Shown here piece after piece: positions 45,829 through 54,924 of a DNA stretch of 64,000 nt; the stretch's first letter is position 1, and each line of letters starts with the position of its first letter. The stretch spans positions 1 to 64,000 of the forward strand of contig DATCHW010000015.1 of NCBI GenBank assembly GCA_036508135.1. The letters are read 5' to 3'. The notes beneath the pieces are model-generated. The model saw only the letters and a program-made list of their open reading frames with translations. It did not search any database and had not been told where the DNA came from. The DNA comes from DATCHW01 sp036508135. GTDB taxonomy: Bacteria > Bacteroidota > Ignavibacteria > Tepidaquicellales > Tepidaquicellaceae. The position numbers and the translations under genes are program-made.

Positions 45829-47298
45829 TTATTTTACAAGGAGCATTCGTTTTGTTGTTTTAAAATTTTCAGTGATTAAACTATAGAAATATACTCCGCT
45901 TGAAAGATAATTATTGTTTTTATCTTTTCCATCCCAGATAATTTTATACTCACCGGGGATTTGAGTCGTATTAATCATTTCACGAATAATTTTTCCGGTA
46001 ATATCGATAATAATTAATCTTACATTACTAATCTGAGGAAGATTATAACTGATTGTTGTAGATGGGTTAAATGGATTCGGATAATTTTGATGTAAATTAA
46101 AATTTTGAGGAACAATGTTTTGATTATTACCTTCAGAAGTAATTAAATTCTTGTTGAATCGGTAAATTTTTCCGTTTCCAATTCCCAGAATATATACTTC
46201 ATTAAATTGGTCAACACCAAATGAAGAAATTGAATATGGCGAGTCTATTAAAAGTGAATCAGAAGTTACCAGATCGTTATTATATCTCAGCATCCAAACC
46301 TTACCGGTGCAATAATCTGCATAAATATAAGCACCATATAAATCAGGTCTTCTATTACCTCTGTACACATAGCCGCCTATAATTGAGCAGTCACCGGCAG
46401 AATGATCATAAACTTTAATAGGTAATGTTATTCCGCTCGTATCACATCCGGAAGACGGATTATAGCAGGCAAAGCCTTCCATTATCCGCCATCCATAATT
46501 TTTTCCATTTTGAATAATATCAATTTCTTCCCATATATTTTGACCTACATCTCCCGCATAAATCAATCCTGTTACAGGATCCTGCGAATATTTCCAGGGA
46601 TTCCTCATTCCCCAGGTAAATAATTCTTCCATTCCCTGTGCTGGATTGTTATAGAAAGGATTAGATGTTGGAATTACATATCTTTTCAATGCGTTGGTAT
46701 CATTAATATTTATTCTGAGCATTTTCCCAAGAAATGACTGAAGATTTTGAGCATTATTTTGCGGGTCACCACCACTTCCACCATCACCCATTCCTATATA
46801 TAAATAACCATCAAGACCGAACATCAGAGTTCCACCGTTGTGGTTTGAATAGGGCTGATTTATCTCAAGAATCTTATATTCACTAAGTGAATCAGCTTTA
46901 TCCGGATTATTAGAAATAACTTTAAATCTGGAGATAACTGTCCTTAAAGGATTCGCCGCAGTATAATTAACATAGAAATATCCATTCGAGGAATAAGAAG
47001 TATGGAATGCTAATCCCAGCAATCCTTCTTCGCCTGCAGACGATGAAATTTTATTCGAAATATTAAGAAATGTTTTCATATTCATTGCTGATACATTTGA
47101 ATCATTAGGAAATACTTTAATAAATCCATTTTGTTGTACGACAAAAATTCTGTTTGTTGCATCATTGCTATTGGTAAGGTGGACGGGTTTTGTAAAAGAT
47201 AATGATGGAAAAGCATCAACTAACTGCACAGAAGGATTCTGTGCTGATAAATCCATTCCATATAAAAGAAATAAAAAGATTAAAGATAATTTTTTCAT
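45829..47298 (-). CDS. Secreted PQQ-type glucose/sorbosone dehydrogenase-like protein with T9SS sorting domain
   Basis: 489 residues. Signal peptide (MKKLSLIFLFLLYGMDLSAQ). The propeller domain (about 24-385) matches the soluble aldose/glucose dehydrogenase family: FVVQQNGFIKVFPND, EEGLLGLAFHTSYSSNGYFYVNYT, NHNGGTLMFGLDGYLYIGMGDGGSGGDPQNNAQ, GKMLRINI, RNPWKYSQDP and GDVGQNIWEEIDII. The T9SS sorting domain follows (QNYPNPFNPSTTISYN to RMLLVK). Family members oxidise sugars with PQQ and calcium, but many Bacteroidota members have no shown activity, so the substrate is open. Extracellular or surface location is likely. Confidence 0.9.
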   Translation of the reverse strand: MKKLSLIFLFLLYGMDLSAQNPSVQLVDAFPSLSFTKPVHLTNSNDATNRIFVVQQNGFIKVFPNDSNVSAMNMKTFLNISNKISSSAGEEGLLGLAFHTSYSSNGYFYVNYTAANPLRTVISRFKVISNNPDKADSLSEYKILEINQPYSNHNGGTLMFGLDGYLYIGMGDGGSGGDPQNNAQNLQSFLGKMLRININDTNALKRYVIPTSNPFYNNPAQGMEELFTWGMRNPWKYSQDPVTGLIYAGDVGQNIWEEIDIIQNGKNYGWRIMEGFACYNPSSGCDTSGITLPIKVYDHSAGDCSIIGGYVYRGNRRPDLYGAYIYADYCTGKVWMLRYNNDLVTSDSLLIDSPYSISSFGVDQFNEVYILGIGNGKIYRFNKNLITSEGNNQNIVPQNFNLHQNYPNPFNPSTTISYNLPQISNVRLIIIDITGKIIREMINTTQIPGEYKIIWDGKDKNNNYLSSGVYFYSLITENFKTTKRMLLVK

Positions 47299-47422
47299 AA
47301 TGCTAATTTATCTTTAAAACAATTCAATTTATTAATTAATTTCAATATTTTAGGAGGTAATTATAAAACTATTATATTATGAAATCATTTAATATATTTA
47401 TTTAATAATTAAATATTTCAGT

Positions 47423-49345
47423 ATGAAATACGGGAAAGCATTTATATTAACATTCTTCATTTTTTTGATAGTTTTTAGTATTCAGGGATGCAATAAAATT
47501 AACAAACCAAAAAAGAAATTTGATACGAAACCTGTATCTATAAAACAATTTGATACCCCTCCCGGAGCTGATATTTCTATATCTGCTGAAATGGGTGGAG
47601 AAAATTTTAGTGGCGAAGGATGGGAAACTAAAAAAGATTACAATATTCCTGGAGATAAGAATGCAGTTAAAGGAGGCAGCCTTGTGATGTCTTTGAGTGA
47701 ATTTCCCGTAACATTAAGATCTGAAGGAAAAGATGCTAATAATTCTTTTTGGGAACTTACCAATGATCTGCTTTATGAATCTCTCTTAAGAATTGATCCT
47801 GTCACAATGAATTATACACCCGGAATAGCATCACACTGGAAAATATCTGATGATAAAACAACTTTTAAATTCAGAATTAATCCCAATGCCAGATGGGCAG
47901 ATGGAAAACCTGTAACCTCTGACGATGTGATTGCTACCTGGAAACTATTAACCGACCCCGGGATTTTAATGCCTTATGCCAATACTCTATGGAATTCTTA
48001 TGAAAAACCCGTTGCTGAGAGTAAATATATCATATCCGTTAAATCAAAAGAAAAAGACTGGAGACTATTTTTTTATTATTCTCAATCTTTAAGAATACTT
48101 CCGGCACATTATATTTCGAACATTTCAGGGAAAGAATATCTTGATAAATTTCAGTTTGAGTTCATTCCTGGAAGCGGACCTTACATCGTCTCTAAGGAAG
48201 AGATAAAGAAAGGTGAATCAATAACCGTAAGAAGAAGAAGCGATTACTGGGCTGAAAAGGAAAGATTCAATACAGGAATAAACAATTTTGATTTGATAAG
48301 ATTTGACGTCATCCAAGATGAATCATTAGAATTAGAAAAATTTAAAAAGGGCGATTTAGATGTAATTTGGGTACGAAAAACTCTGACATGGGAAGAAAAG
48401 CTCAACACTGAAGAAGTAAAGAGAGGGTTAATACAAAAAATAAAAGTTTTTAATGAATATCCCGGCGGTATTTCAGGAATTTGCCTTAATTCCAGAAAAT
48501 ATCCCTTTGATGACATAAGAATAAGAAAAGCATTTGGATATTTGTATAACAGGGAAAAGTTCAATGAGAAATTATTTTTCAATGCTTATGTCCCAATTTT
48601 CTCATATTTTTCCGGGACAATTTACGAAAATAAAGATAACCCGAAATCAGGATTCAATATTGATTCTGCAAAAATTCTTTTATCGGAAGCAGGATGGAAG
48701 GATAAAAATTCTGATGGTTATCTGATAAAAGACGGGAAATATTTAGAAATAGATTTACCTTTCTTAAAGGGTATGGACAGATATTTTACGATTTATCAGG
48801 AAGACTTAAAAAAAGCCGGAATAAAACTTAACCTAAGGGAATCAGATTATAATACAGTTTTCAAAATGGGTAACGAACTGAATTTTAAAGCATTACCTAT
48901 AAATTGGACTGGTACATTTATTCCAAATCCGGAAAGTTACCTTGGTTCTGAAAATGCAGACTCTTCCAATACTTTGAATTGGAGCGGAATTAAAGATAAG
49001 AGAATAGACGAGTTATGCAACTCCTTCAAAATATCATTCGATCAGATTGAAAGAATAAAAATATTAAAGGAAATTGATTACATTGCCTGTAATTATTTTG
49101 GATATGTTTTTGGATGGTATTCACCATACCAAAGAATTGCATTTCAAAATAAATTTGGATACCCAAAAGGTATAATAAGCAGAATAGGTGGATATGGAAC
49201 AATAATTAATTTGTGGTACAATGATCCTGAAAAATTTGCAGAATATGATGCTGCGATAACCAATAAGAATAAGATATTGCCCTTCGATAATGTTGAAAAT
49301 AAATACTGGCTGGAAAAGAAAGCCGAAGATAGTAATAAATATTAA
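47423..49345 (+). CDS. Peptide ABC transporter substrate-binding lipoprotein (SBP family 5, YejA-like)
   Basis: 640 residues. Lipoprotein signal YGKAFILTFFIFLIVFSIQGC with lipobox SIQGC. The family-5 solute-binding pattern is clear: KGGSLVMSLSEFPVTL, WELTNDLLYESLLRIDPVTMNYTPGIASHW, FRINPNARWADGKPVTSDDVIATWK, YIVSKEEIKKGESITVRRRSDYW. Spans such as FDLIRFDVIQDESLELEKFKKGDLDVIW and ISGICLNSRKYPFDDIRIRKAFGYLYNREK recall YejA. It binds oligopeptides in the periplasm and hands them to the permease encoded next. First gene of a complete five-gene ABC operon. Confidence 0.9.
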   Translation: MKYGKAFILTFFIFLIVFSIQGCNKINKPKKKFDTKPVSIKQFDTPPGADISISAEMGGENFSGEGWETKKDYNIPGDKNAVKGGSLVMSLSEFPVTLRSEGKDANNSFWELTNDLLYESLLRIDPVTMNYTPGIASHWKISDDKTTFKFRINPNARWADGKPVTSDDVIATWKLLTDPGILMPYANTLWNSYEKPVAESKYIISVKSKEKDWRLFFYYSQSLRILPAHYISNISGKEYLDKFQFEFIPGSGPYIVSKEEIKKGESITVRRRSDYWAEKERFNTGINNFDLIRFDVIQDESLELEKFKKGDLDVIWVRKTLTWEEKLNTEEVKRGLIQKIKVFNEYPGGISGICLNSRKYPFDDIRIRKAFGYLYNREKFNEKLFFNAYVPIFSYFSGTIYENKDNPKSGFNIDSAKILLSEAGWKDKNSDGYLIKDGKYLEIDLPFLKGMDRYFTIYQEDLKKAGIKLNLRESDYNTVFKMGNELNFKALPINWTGTFIPNPESYLGSENADSSNTLNWSGIKDKRIDELCNSFKISFDQIERIKILKEIDYIACNYFGYVFGWYSPYQRIAFQNKFGYPKGIISRIGGYGTIINLWYNDPEKFAEYDAAITNKNKILPFDNVENKYWLEKKAEDSNKY

Positions 49346-49384
49346 AATTTACTTCGTTCTGAAATCAAATACAAACAGGCATAA

Positions 49385-50425
49385 ATGACGGGATACATCA
49401 TCCGCAGATTTCTTCTAATAATACCCACATTTTTAGGGATTACAATCATAACTTTTTTCATTCTGCAGATTGTTCCCGGAGGACCTCTCGAAAATGAATT
49501 AATCAAATTACGATTTGGAAATCAATATATCCCGGTTGAACAAAGTAATATTTCTTCTCCAAAAATCCACAACATTAATATTCCCGAATCTGCTTTAAAC
49601 GAAATGAAATCATTCTATGGGTTTGATAAACCTATCATTGAAAGATATTGGATATGGTTACAAAATATTTTGAAATTTGATTTAGGAAAATCATACATAT
49701 ATCAGGAGAAAGTTTGGGATGTTATTTCATCAAGATTTAAAATCTCGATTTATTTCGGATTAATAGGGTTTACATTGACATACCTCATTTGTATCCCGCT
49801 CGGGATAATTAAAGCCTTGAAAAGCGGTAGTAAATTTGATTTTGCATCTTCAGTTTTTGTATTTCTTGGATATTCGATACCGGGATGGGCATTCGGAGCT
49901 TTGTTACTTATATTATTCGGAGGAGGAAGTTTTTGGGATATTTTCCCTCTTGGCGGATTTAGATCGGAAAATTTTGATAGCTTGAATTTTCTTGGGAAGA
50001 TTTCAGACCAGCTTTATCATACTATACTTCCTGTAACATCGTACTTGATTGGTAGTTTTGCAACTTTAACAATTTTAACAAAGAACGCAGTGATAGAAAA
50101 TCTAAGTCAGGATTATATTAAAACGGCTTATTCAAAAGGTCTGAGCAGCAAAAGAGTAATCATAAATCATGCTTTCAGAAATTCATTAATTCCACTCGCA
50201 ACAGGAATAGGGCATTTCTTAAGCCTTATTCTTGCAGGAAGTTTTTTAATCGAAAAAGTTTTCAATTTGCAGGGAATCGGATTATTAGGATATAATTCAA
50301 TAATCAACCGAGATTATCCGGTCTCGCTCGGGATATTGGTAATCTCGAGTCTGTTATTATTATTGGGAAATATTCTTTCTGATATATTATACGCCATAGC
50401 AGATCCGAGAGTGAGGTTTAAATAA
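49385..50425 (+). CDS. Peptide ABC transporter permease (OppB/YejB type)
   Basis: 346 residues. N-terminal GYIIRRFLLIIPTFLGITIITFFILQIVPGGPLENEL is typical of OppB/DppB/YejB. About six transmembrane helices and the EAA loop that contacts the ATPases (DYIKTAYSKGLSSKRVIINHAFRNSLIPL). Second gene of the operon. Confidence 0.93.
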   Translation: MTGYIIRRFLLIIPTFLGITIITFFILQIVPGGPLENELIKLRFGNQYIPVEQSNISSPKIHNINIPESALNEMKSFYGFDKPIIERYWIWLQNILKFDLGKSYIYQEKVWDVISSRFKISIYFGLIGFTLTYLICIPLGIIKALKSGSKFDFASSVFVFLGYSIPGWAFGALLLILFGGGSFWDIFPLGGFRSENFDSLNFLGKISDQLYHTILPVTSYLIGSFATLTILTKNAVIENLSQDYIKTAYSKGLSSKRVIINHAFRNSLIPLATGIGHFLSLILAGSFLIEKVFNLQGIGLLGYNSIINRDYPVSLGILVISSLLLLLGNILSDILYAIADPRVRFK

Positions 50426-50442
50426 AGAATATTCAGTTAAAA

Positions 50443-51537
50443 TTGACCAGTCGGAAGTATAAGATTAATTCTTTTTCCCCATCATTTCTAAAGAGAAGAT
50501 GGAAGAAATTTAAGAAAATTAAAAGAGGATATTATTCTCTAATAATATTAATCCTTCTATATTTTATTTCATTAATTCTGCCTGTTTTTATTGGTAATTC
50601 TGCACTATTCGTAAGATATAACGGAAAATATTATTTCCCTCTTTTTAAAAATTTTAGTGCAAATGAATTTGAACAACATAGCCGAAATATAAATAATTCA
50701 GATACTAAACTTGAAGGAGAGGCAAACTACAGATGGCTGAAACAAGAGTTTGATGAAAAAGGAGAAAATAATTTTGTAATCCTATCTTTGTACCCGTATG
50801 GACCTAATGAAAATCTTCTTGATGAGATGGAAGGTAATCCTCCACATCCGCCATCAATGCAGCATATATTCGGAACTGACGATAGAGGAAGGGATGTATT
50901 ATCAAGACTTGCTTATGGTTTCAATATTTCATTATCTTTTTCTATTATTGTCACTTTCTTTACGTTTTTATTTGGTTTTATCTTTGGTGCATTGCTCGGA
51001 TATTACGGCGGGAAATTTGATTTTTTAGGACTGAGATTAATTGAAATTTGGTCAACTCTTCCTGTAATTTATATCCTGATAATTATCAGTTCAATTATTA
51101 GACCGAATTTTTTCTGGCTGACATTACTATTGATTCTTTTTGGTTGGGTAGGGATAACTTATTATATAAGGGGGGAAGTGTATCGGGAAAAAGCTAAAGA
51201 TTATACGATGGCTGCAGTAGCTATTGGTGCTTCTGACTTAAAAGTAATTTTTAAACATATTATGCCAAATGCTTTAATACCTGTAATCTCATTCGTACCT
51301 TTTGCATTAGTTGGTTATATAACATCCTTAGTCTCACTTGATTTTCTAGGATTTGGTTTACCACCACCGACACCAAGCTGGGGCGAATTAATTAGCCAGG
51401 GACTCAAAAATACCCAATATTGGTGGCTGGTATCTGCACCTCTTGGGGCTCAGTTTTTTACATTATTAATGATTGTTTTTATCGGAGAAGGAGTAAGGGA
51501 AGCTTTCGATCCTAAACCATTTTCAAGATATAAATAA
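50443..51537 (+). CDS. Peptide ABC transporter permease (OppC/YejE type)
   Basis: 364 residues from a TTG start. A cytoplasmic N-terminus (SPSFLKRRWKKFKKIKRGYY) precedes the first helix. A long periplasmic insert (about 60-130) follows, then HIFGTDDRGRDVLSRLAYGFNISLSFSI and the EAA loop DYTMAAVAIGASDLKVIFKHIMPNALIPV. The large first outer loop and the sequence style are closer to YejE than to OppC. Partner of the OppB-type permease 17 bp upstream. Confidence 0.92.
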   Translation: MTSRKYKINSFSPSFLKRRWKKFKKIKRGYYSLIILILLYFISLILPVFIGNSALFVRYNGKYYFPLFKNFSANEFEQHSRNINNSDTKLEGEANYRWLKQEFDEKGENNFVILSLYPYGPNENLLDEMEGNPPHPPSMQHIFGTDDRGRDVLSRLAYGFNISLSFSIIVTFFTFLFGFIFGALLGYYGGKFDFLGLRLIEIWSTLPVIYILIIISSIIRPNFFWLTLLLILFGWVGITYYIRGEVYREKAKDYTMAAVAIGASDLKVIFKHIMPNALIPVISFVPFALVGYITSLVSLDFLGFGLPPPTPSWGELISQGLKNTQYWWLVSAPLGAQFFTLLMIVFIGEGVREAFDPKPFSRYK

Positions 51538-51545
51538 TATTTAAA

Positions 51546-52619
51546 ATGAATAAGTTGTTAGAAATCGATAACCTGAAGGTATATTTTTTCGTTGATCCAT
51601 TATATACCGGATTTACGAAGTCTAATAATAATGAATTCAAATCCAAAGATATAATTGAAGATAGATGGATTAAAGGTAAAATACCTGTAAAAGCAGTAGA
51701 TAATGTAAGTTTTGACATATTTAATGGTGAAATTTTAGGAATCGCCGGTGAATCCGGTTCCGGAAAATCTGTTACGGCGCATTCGATAATAAATTTAATT
51801 CCTTCCCCCCCCGGTAAAATTCTATCAGGTGAAATATTATACAAAGGAAAAGACATTTTAAAACTGAGTAAGAATGAATTAAAAAATATTCGAGGAAAAG
51901 AAATTGGAATGATATTTCAGGAACCATCGGTATCTCTAAACCCGGTCTTAAAAATAAAATCTCAGATTTTTGAATCTTTAATGCTCGATAAAAAATTAAA
52001 CAAGAAAGATATCAAAAAGAAAGCCTTAACATTATTAGCAGACGTAGGTATCACAAATCCAGAATCTTCATTAAATAGTTATCCTCACCAGTTAAGCGGA
52101 GGAATGAAACAAAGAATAATGATTGCGATTGCACTTTCCCGCAATCCATCGCTGCTTATTGCGGATGAGCCGACAACATCACTCGATGTTACAACCCAGA
52201 AACAGATTATAGATTTGCTGGTGAACATTAAAAAATCCCGAACGGATTTTTCAATATTATTGATCACACACAATTTAGGATTAATAAAACAAATATGTGA
52301 CCGGGTAATAATAATGTACGGAGGTAAAATTCAGGAAATTGGAGAAATGAAAAAATTATTTGAAAATCCGTTGCATCCATATACTGAAGGTCTCGTAGGT
52401 TGCTTTCCGGATCCTAATAGTATTTCCACTGAGAGAATAAATGGAATACCCGGAAATATTCCTGATGCTATTGATTATCCTTCAGGATGTAAATTTCATC
52501 CAAGATGTAAATATGCAATGTGCCTATGTAAAAATATTGAACCTGAACTTTTCTTGATAGAGAAAACTCATTTTGTGAGATGCCATTTATACAAAGTTAA
52601 TAATATCACTGATGAATGA
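51546..52619 (+). CDS. Peptide ABC transporter ATPase (OppD/DppD type)
   Basis: 357 residues. Walker A GESGSGKSVTAHS, Q-loop FQEPSVSLNP, signature LSGGMKQRIMIA, Walker B LLIADEPTTSLDVTTQ and switch His (LLITHNLGLI). The C-terminal Cys-containing segment (CKFHPRCKYAMCLC) is the family's conserved Fe-S-like or Cys-rich tail. It overlaps the next ATPase gene by 8 bp. Energises import of peptides. Confidence 0.95.
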   Translation: MNKLLEIDNLKVYFFVDPLYTGFTKSNNNEFKSKDIIEDRWIKGKIPVKAVDNVSFDIFNGEILGIAGESGSGKSVTAHSIINLIPSPPGKILSGEILYKGKDILKLSKNELKNIRGKEIGMIFQEPSVSLNPVLKIKSQIFESLMLDKKLNKKDIKKKALTLLADVGITNPESSLNSYPHQLSGGMKQRIMIAIALSRNPSLLIADEPTTSLDVTTQKQIIDLLVNIKKSRTDFSILLITHNLGLIKQICDRVIIMYGGKIQEIGEMKKLFENPLHPYTEGLVGCFPDPNSISTERINGIPGNIPDAIDYPSGCKFHPRCKYAMCLCKNIEPELFLIEKTHFVRCHLYKVNNITDE

Positions 52620-53613
52620 TAATAATTATATAATACAAATAAAAAATTTATGTGTTAGTTATTTGACTGAAAAAAATCTTTTTTCACTCAAAAGTGATAA
52701 AATAGTTGCAGTTAATGATGTCTCTTTAGATATTACAAAAGGAACGACTACCGGACTTGTAGGTGAATCCGGCTGCGGAAAATCAACTATAGCAAAAGCA
52801 ATGTTGAGGTTATTTAACAAAGGTCTAAATGATGTAGAGATCAAAGGTGATATTAATTTATTATTTGAAGAAAATCCGATTAATATTTTGAAGCTTTCAA
52901 AAAAAGAAATGAGAAAGCTTCGTAAACACATTCAGATTATTTTTCAGGATCCTTCTTCCTCGTTGAATCCAAGATTTACGGTTGGTAAAATCATTGAAGA
53001 ACCTTTGATATATAATACTAGTTTAAATAAAAAAGAAAGAATTGAAAAAGTATTATTTCTTTTGGAAAAAGTAGGAATTTCTCTTGATAAGTATTCCAGT
53101 TACCCTTTTGAATTTTCAGGCGGACAAAAGCAAAGAATATCGATTGCCAGAGCTCTTGCATCGGGACCTGAATTAATTATATGCGATGAACCTGTATCTT
53201 CACTTGATGTCTCTATTCAAGCACAAATAATAAATTTACTGATGGACTTGCAAAAAGATTTTAACCTGAGCATCCTTTTCATAAGCCACGATATCTCTGT
53301 GGTAAAGCAAATCAGCCGGAATATTTTAGTAATGTATATGGGGAAAATAATTGAATCAGGCGAAGCCGGTAAAATTTATTTTAATTCTATGCATCCTTAT
53401 ACTAAACTTCTTATATCATCTATCCCCGGATATATGTTAAAAAATGAAACAGTTATTCCGCAGATCGAAAATGCGGAAAACACTCACAGACCTTCAGCTT
53501 GTTCATTTGTTTCAAGATGCAGTTTAGCACAGAATATCTGTAATGAAAATGAACCCAGACTCGAAGAAATTGCTGATAATCACTATGCTGCTTGTTTTTT
53601 TTGTAGAAAATAA
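52612..53613 (+). CDS. Peptide ABC transporter ATPase (OppF/DppF type)
   Basis: 333 residues. Walker A GESGCGKSTIAKA, Q-loop FQDPSSSLNPR, signature FSGGQKQRISIA, Walker B LIICDEPVSSLDVSIQ, switch His (FISHDISVV), and a Cys-rich tail (CSFVSRCSLAQNIC). Second ATPase of the pair; E. coli YejF has both halves in one chain, whereas here they are two genes. It converges on the ferredoxin-NADP reductase gene. Confidence 0.95.
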   Translation: MNDNNYIIQIKNLCVSYLTEKNLFSLKSDKIVAVNDVSLDITKGTTTGLVGESGCGKSTIAKAMLRLFNKGLNDVEIKGDINLLFEENPINILKLSKKEMRKLRKHIQIIFQDPSSSLNPRFTVGKIIEEPLIYNTSLNKKERIEKVLFLLEKVGISLDKYSSYPFEFSGGQKQRISIARALASGPELIICDEPVSSLDVSIQAQIINLLMDLQKDFNLSILFISHDISVVKQISRNILVMYMGKIIESGEAGKIYFNSMHPYTKLLISSIPGYMLKNETVIPQIENAENTHRPSACSFVSRCSLAQNICNENEPRLEEIADNHYAACFFCRK

Positions 53614-53644
53614 AACTCGAATTGAAAGATTTCTGTAGAAAGTA

Positions 53645-54460
53645 TTACCAGTATTTTTCAAGATGAATTTTACCGGGAGCATTTTTTTTATGCTCTTTGA
53701 AATTTTCTTTTTCAAGAGAGTTTATCATATTCATAATCATAATTGGGTGACCGCAAAGGAACATATGAGTGTTTTCAGGTGTAATATCTATTTTCCAACG
53801 GTCTTGTAAAATCCCGTTTTTCCAAATATCTTCTACAAGACCTGTAAAACCATTCCACTGCATGGGTTCATTTTCCGGAAGGCTAATCGTGTTGATGTAT
53901 GTAAAATTATGACAAAGCCGTTCTATAGTGAGAAGTTCTGAACGGTATCCCAAATCCCAGGAGTTTCTTGCTCCATGCACTACTGCGTACTTCCGGTTTT
54001 CATTGCAAACTAAATCACTTCGCAACATACTCATATAAGGCGCAAGTCCTGTTCCGGTACCAAAGAAAATAATATTCTGTTCTCGTGGAATTTCACTAAT
54101 AGTAAACATCCCGGTGAATTTTGGGGACATCCAGACCTTATCACCAATATTAAGTGCAAATATCCTTGGTGTTAGTGAACCGGAATTAACTAATCTTATA
54201 TAAAATTCAATGTATTGTTTTTCCAGCGAGCTTGAAGCAATCGAGTAAGCTCTTAAAATTAACTTGGAAGGATCCGGAATAATTTCTTCGTTGTCTGAAT
54301 ACTGAAAACGTGGAGATTCAGGGAGTAAACCTAATACGGTAAACTGTCCCGCTTTGAATGGAGGTAAAATCCAATTTAATGGAGAAACTCTGATAATAGA
54401 TAAACCAGGTGCAACTTCGACTTTTTGTTGAATCACTGAATTTAATTCTGGAATAGCCAT
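53645..54460 (-). CDS. Ferredoxin/flavodoxin-NADP+ reductase
   Basis: 271 residues. FAD domain with LRAYSIASS (flavin-binding RxYS motif) and GSLTPRIF, NADP domain with NIIFFGTGTGLAPYMSMLRS and VVHGARNSWDLGYRSEL, and a C-terminal HMFLCGHPIMI... GKIHLEKYW ending in an aromatic residue, as usual. It resembles the bacterial FPR subclass. Cytoplasmic electron transfer between NADP(H) and ferredoxin or flavodoxin. Single gene on the minus strand, convergent with the ABC operon and divergent from the tRNA genes. Confidence 0.93.
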   Translation of the reverse strand: MAIPELNSVIQQKVEVAPGLSIIRVSPLNWILPPFKAGQFTVLGLLPESPRFQYSDNEEIIPDPSKLILRAYSIASSSLEKQYIEFYIRLVNSGSLTPRIFALNIGDKVWMSPKFTGMFTISEIPREQNIIFFGTGTGLAPYMSMLRSDLVCNENRKYAVVHGARNSWDLGYRSELLTIERLCHNFTYINTISLPENEPMQWNGFTGLVEDIWKNGILQDRWKIDITPENTHMFLCGHPIMIMNMINSLEKENFKEHKKNAPGKIHLEKYW

Positions 54461-54679
54461 ATATAGGAAAACACTTTTATTTTTGAAATATTGGTAAAAA
54501 TATTAATAATATTGCCAAACTTCAATTATCAAATATTAATAATAATTCAAATATCTGGATTATGAGATGCATTAAATTATTATCTATTAAATAGAGTATT
54601 TAGTATTTTCTAATCCGGATTTCCTGCTTCATTAAACGACTTGAAAAAAAAAATTTAAAATTCTATTTTGAAATGATAA
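54461..54679. other. Intergenic region between FNR gene and tRNA-Gly
   Basis: 219 bp of AT-rich DNA without an open frame of note. The only signal I can support is the tRNA promoter candidate at 54641-54670. Confidence 0.5.
54641..54670 (+). promoter_or_regulatory. Candidate promoter of the tRNA-Gly gene
   Basis: TTGAAA (54641-54646), 17-bp spacer, TATTTTG (54664-54670), ending 9 bp before the tRNA. Same architecture as the promoters proposed for efp and gapA. Confidence 0.55.
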
Positions 54680-54748
<69 letters not shown>

Positions 54749-54752
<4 letters not shown>

Positions 54753-54810
54753 CATTTTTCTTAAGGCGTCGTACCCAAGTGGCTAAGGGAACAGTCTGCA
54801 AAACTGCTAT
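54749..54810 (+). repeat. Left attachment-site repeat (attL core, 62 bp)
   Basis: Identical to 62229-62290. It spans the last bases of tRNA-Gly, the 12-bp spacer and the first 46 nt of tRNA-Cys up to just after the anticodon stem. Confidence 0.95.
54765..54810 (+). pseudogene. 5' fragment of tRNA-Cys left by integration
   Basis: Identical to the first 46 nt of the intact tRNA-Cys at 62245, including the GCA anticodon, then sequence diverges at the element border. It cannot fold as a complete tRNA because the T arm and 3' acceptor strand are missing. Confidence 0.92.
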
Positions 54811-54850
54811 TTTTACTCAATTTCATTCAAAAATCTAAGGTTTTTTCTAA

Positions 54851-54870
54851 TTGTGGCATAAGTTGTGGCA
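54851..54870 (+). promoter_or_regulatory. Candidate integrase arm-type sites, left end
   Basis: Two copies of TTGTGGCA start at 54851 and 54863, 12 bp apart, about 40 bp inside the left border. A matching pair with the same 12-bp spacing lies near the right border. Confidence 0.5.
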
Positions 54871-54924
54871 GTTTCAACCCCAAAAATCCCCTGCTTTTGA
54901 ACTCCGGGAAGGAGTTAAAATAAA

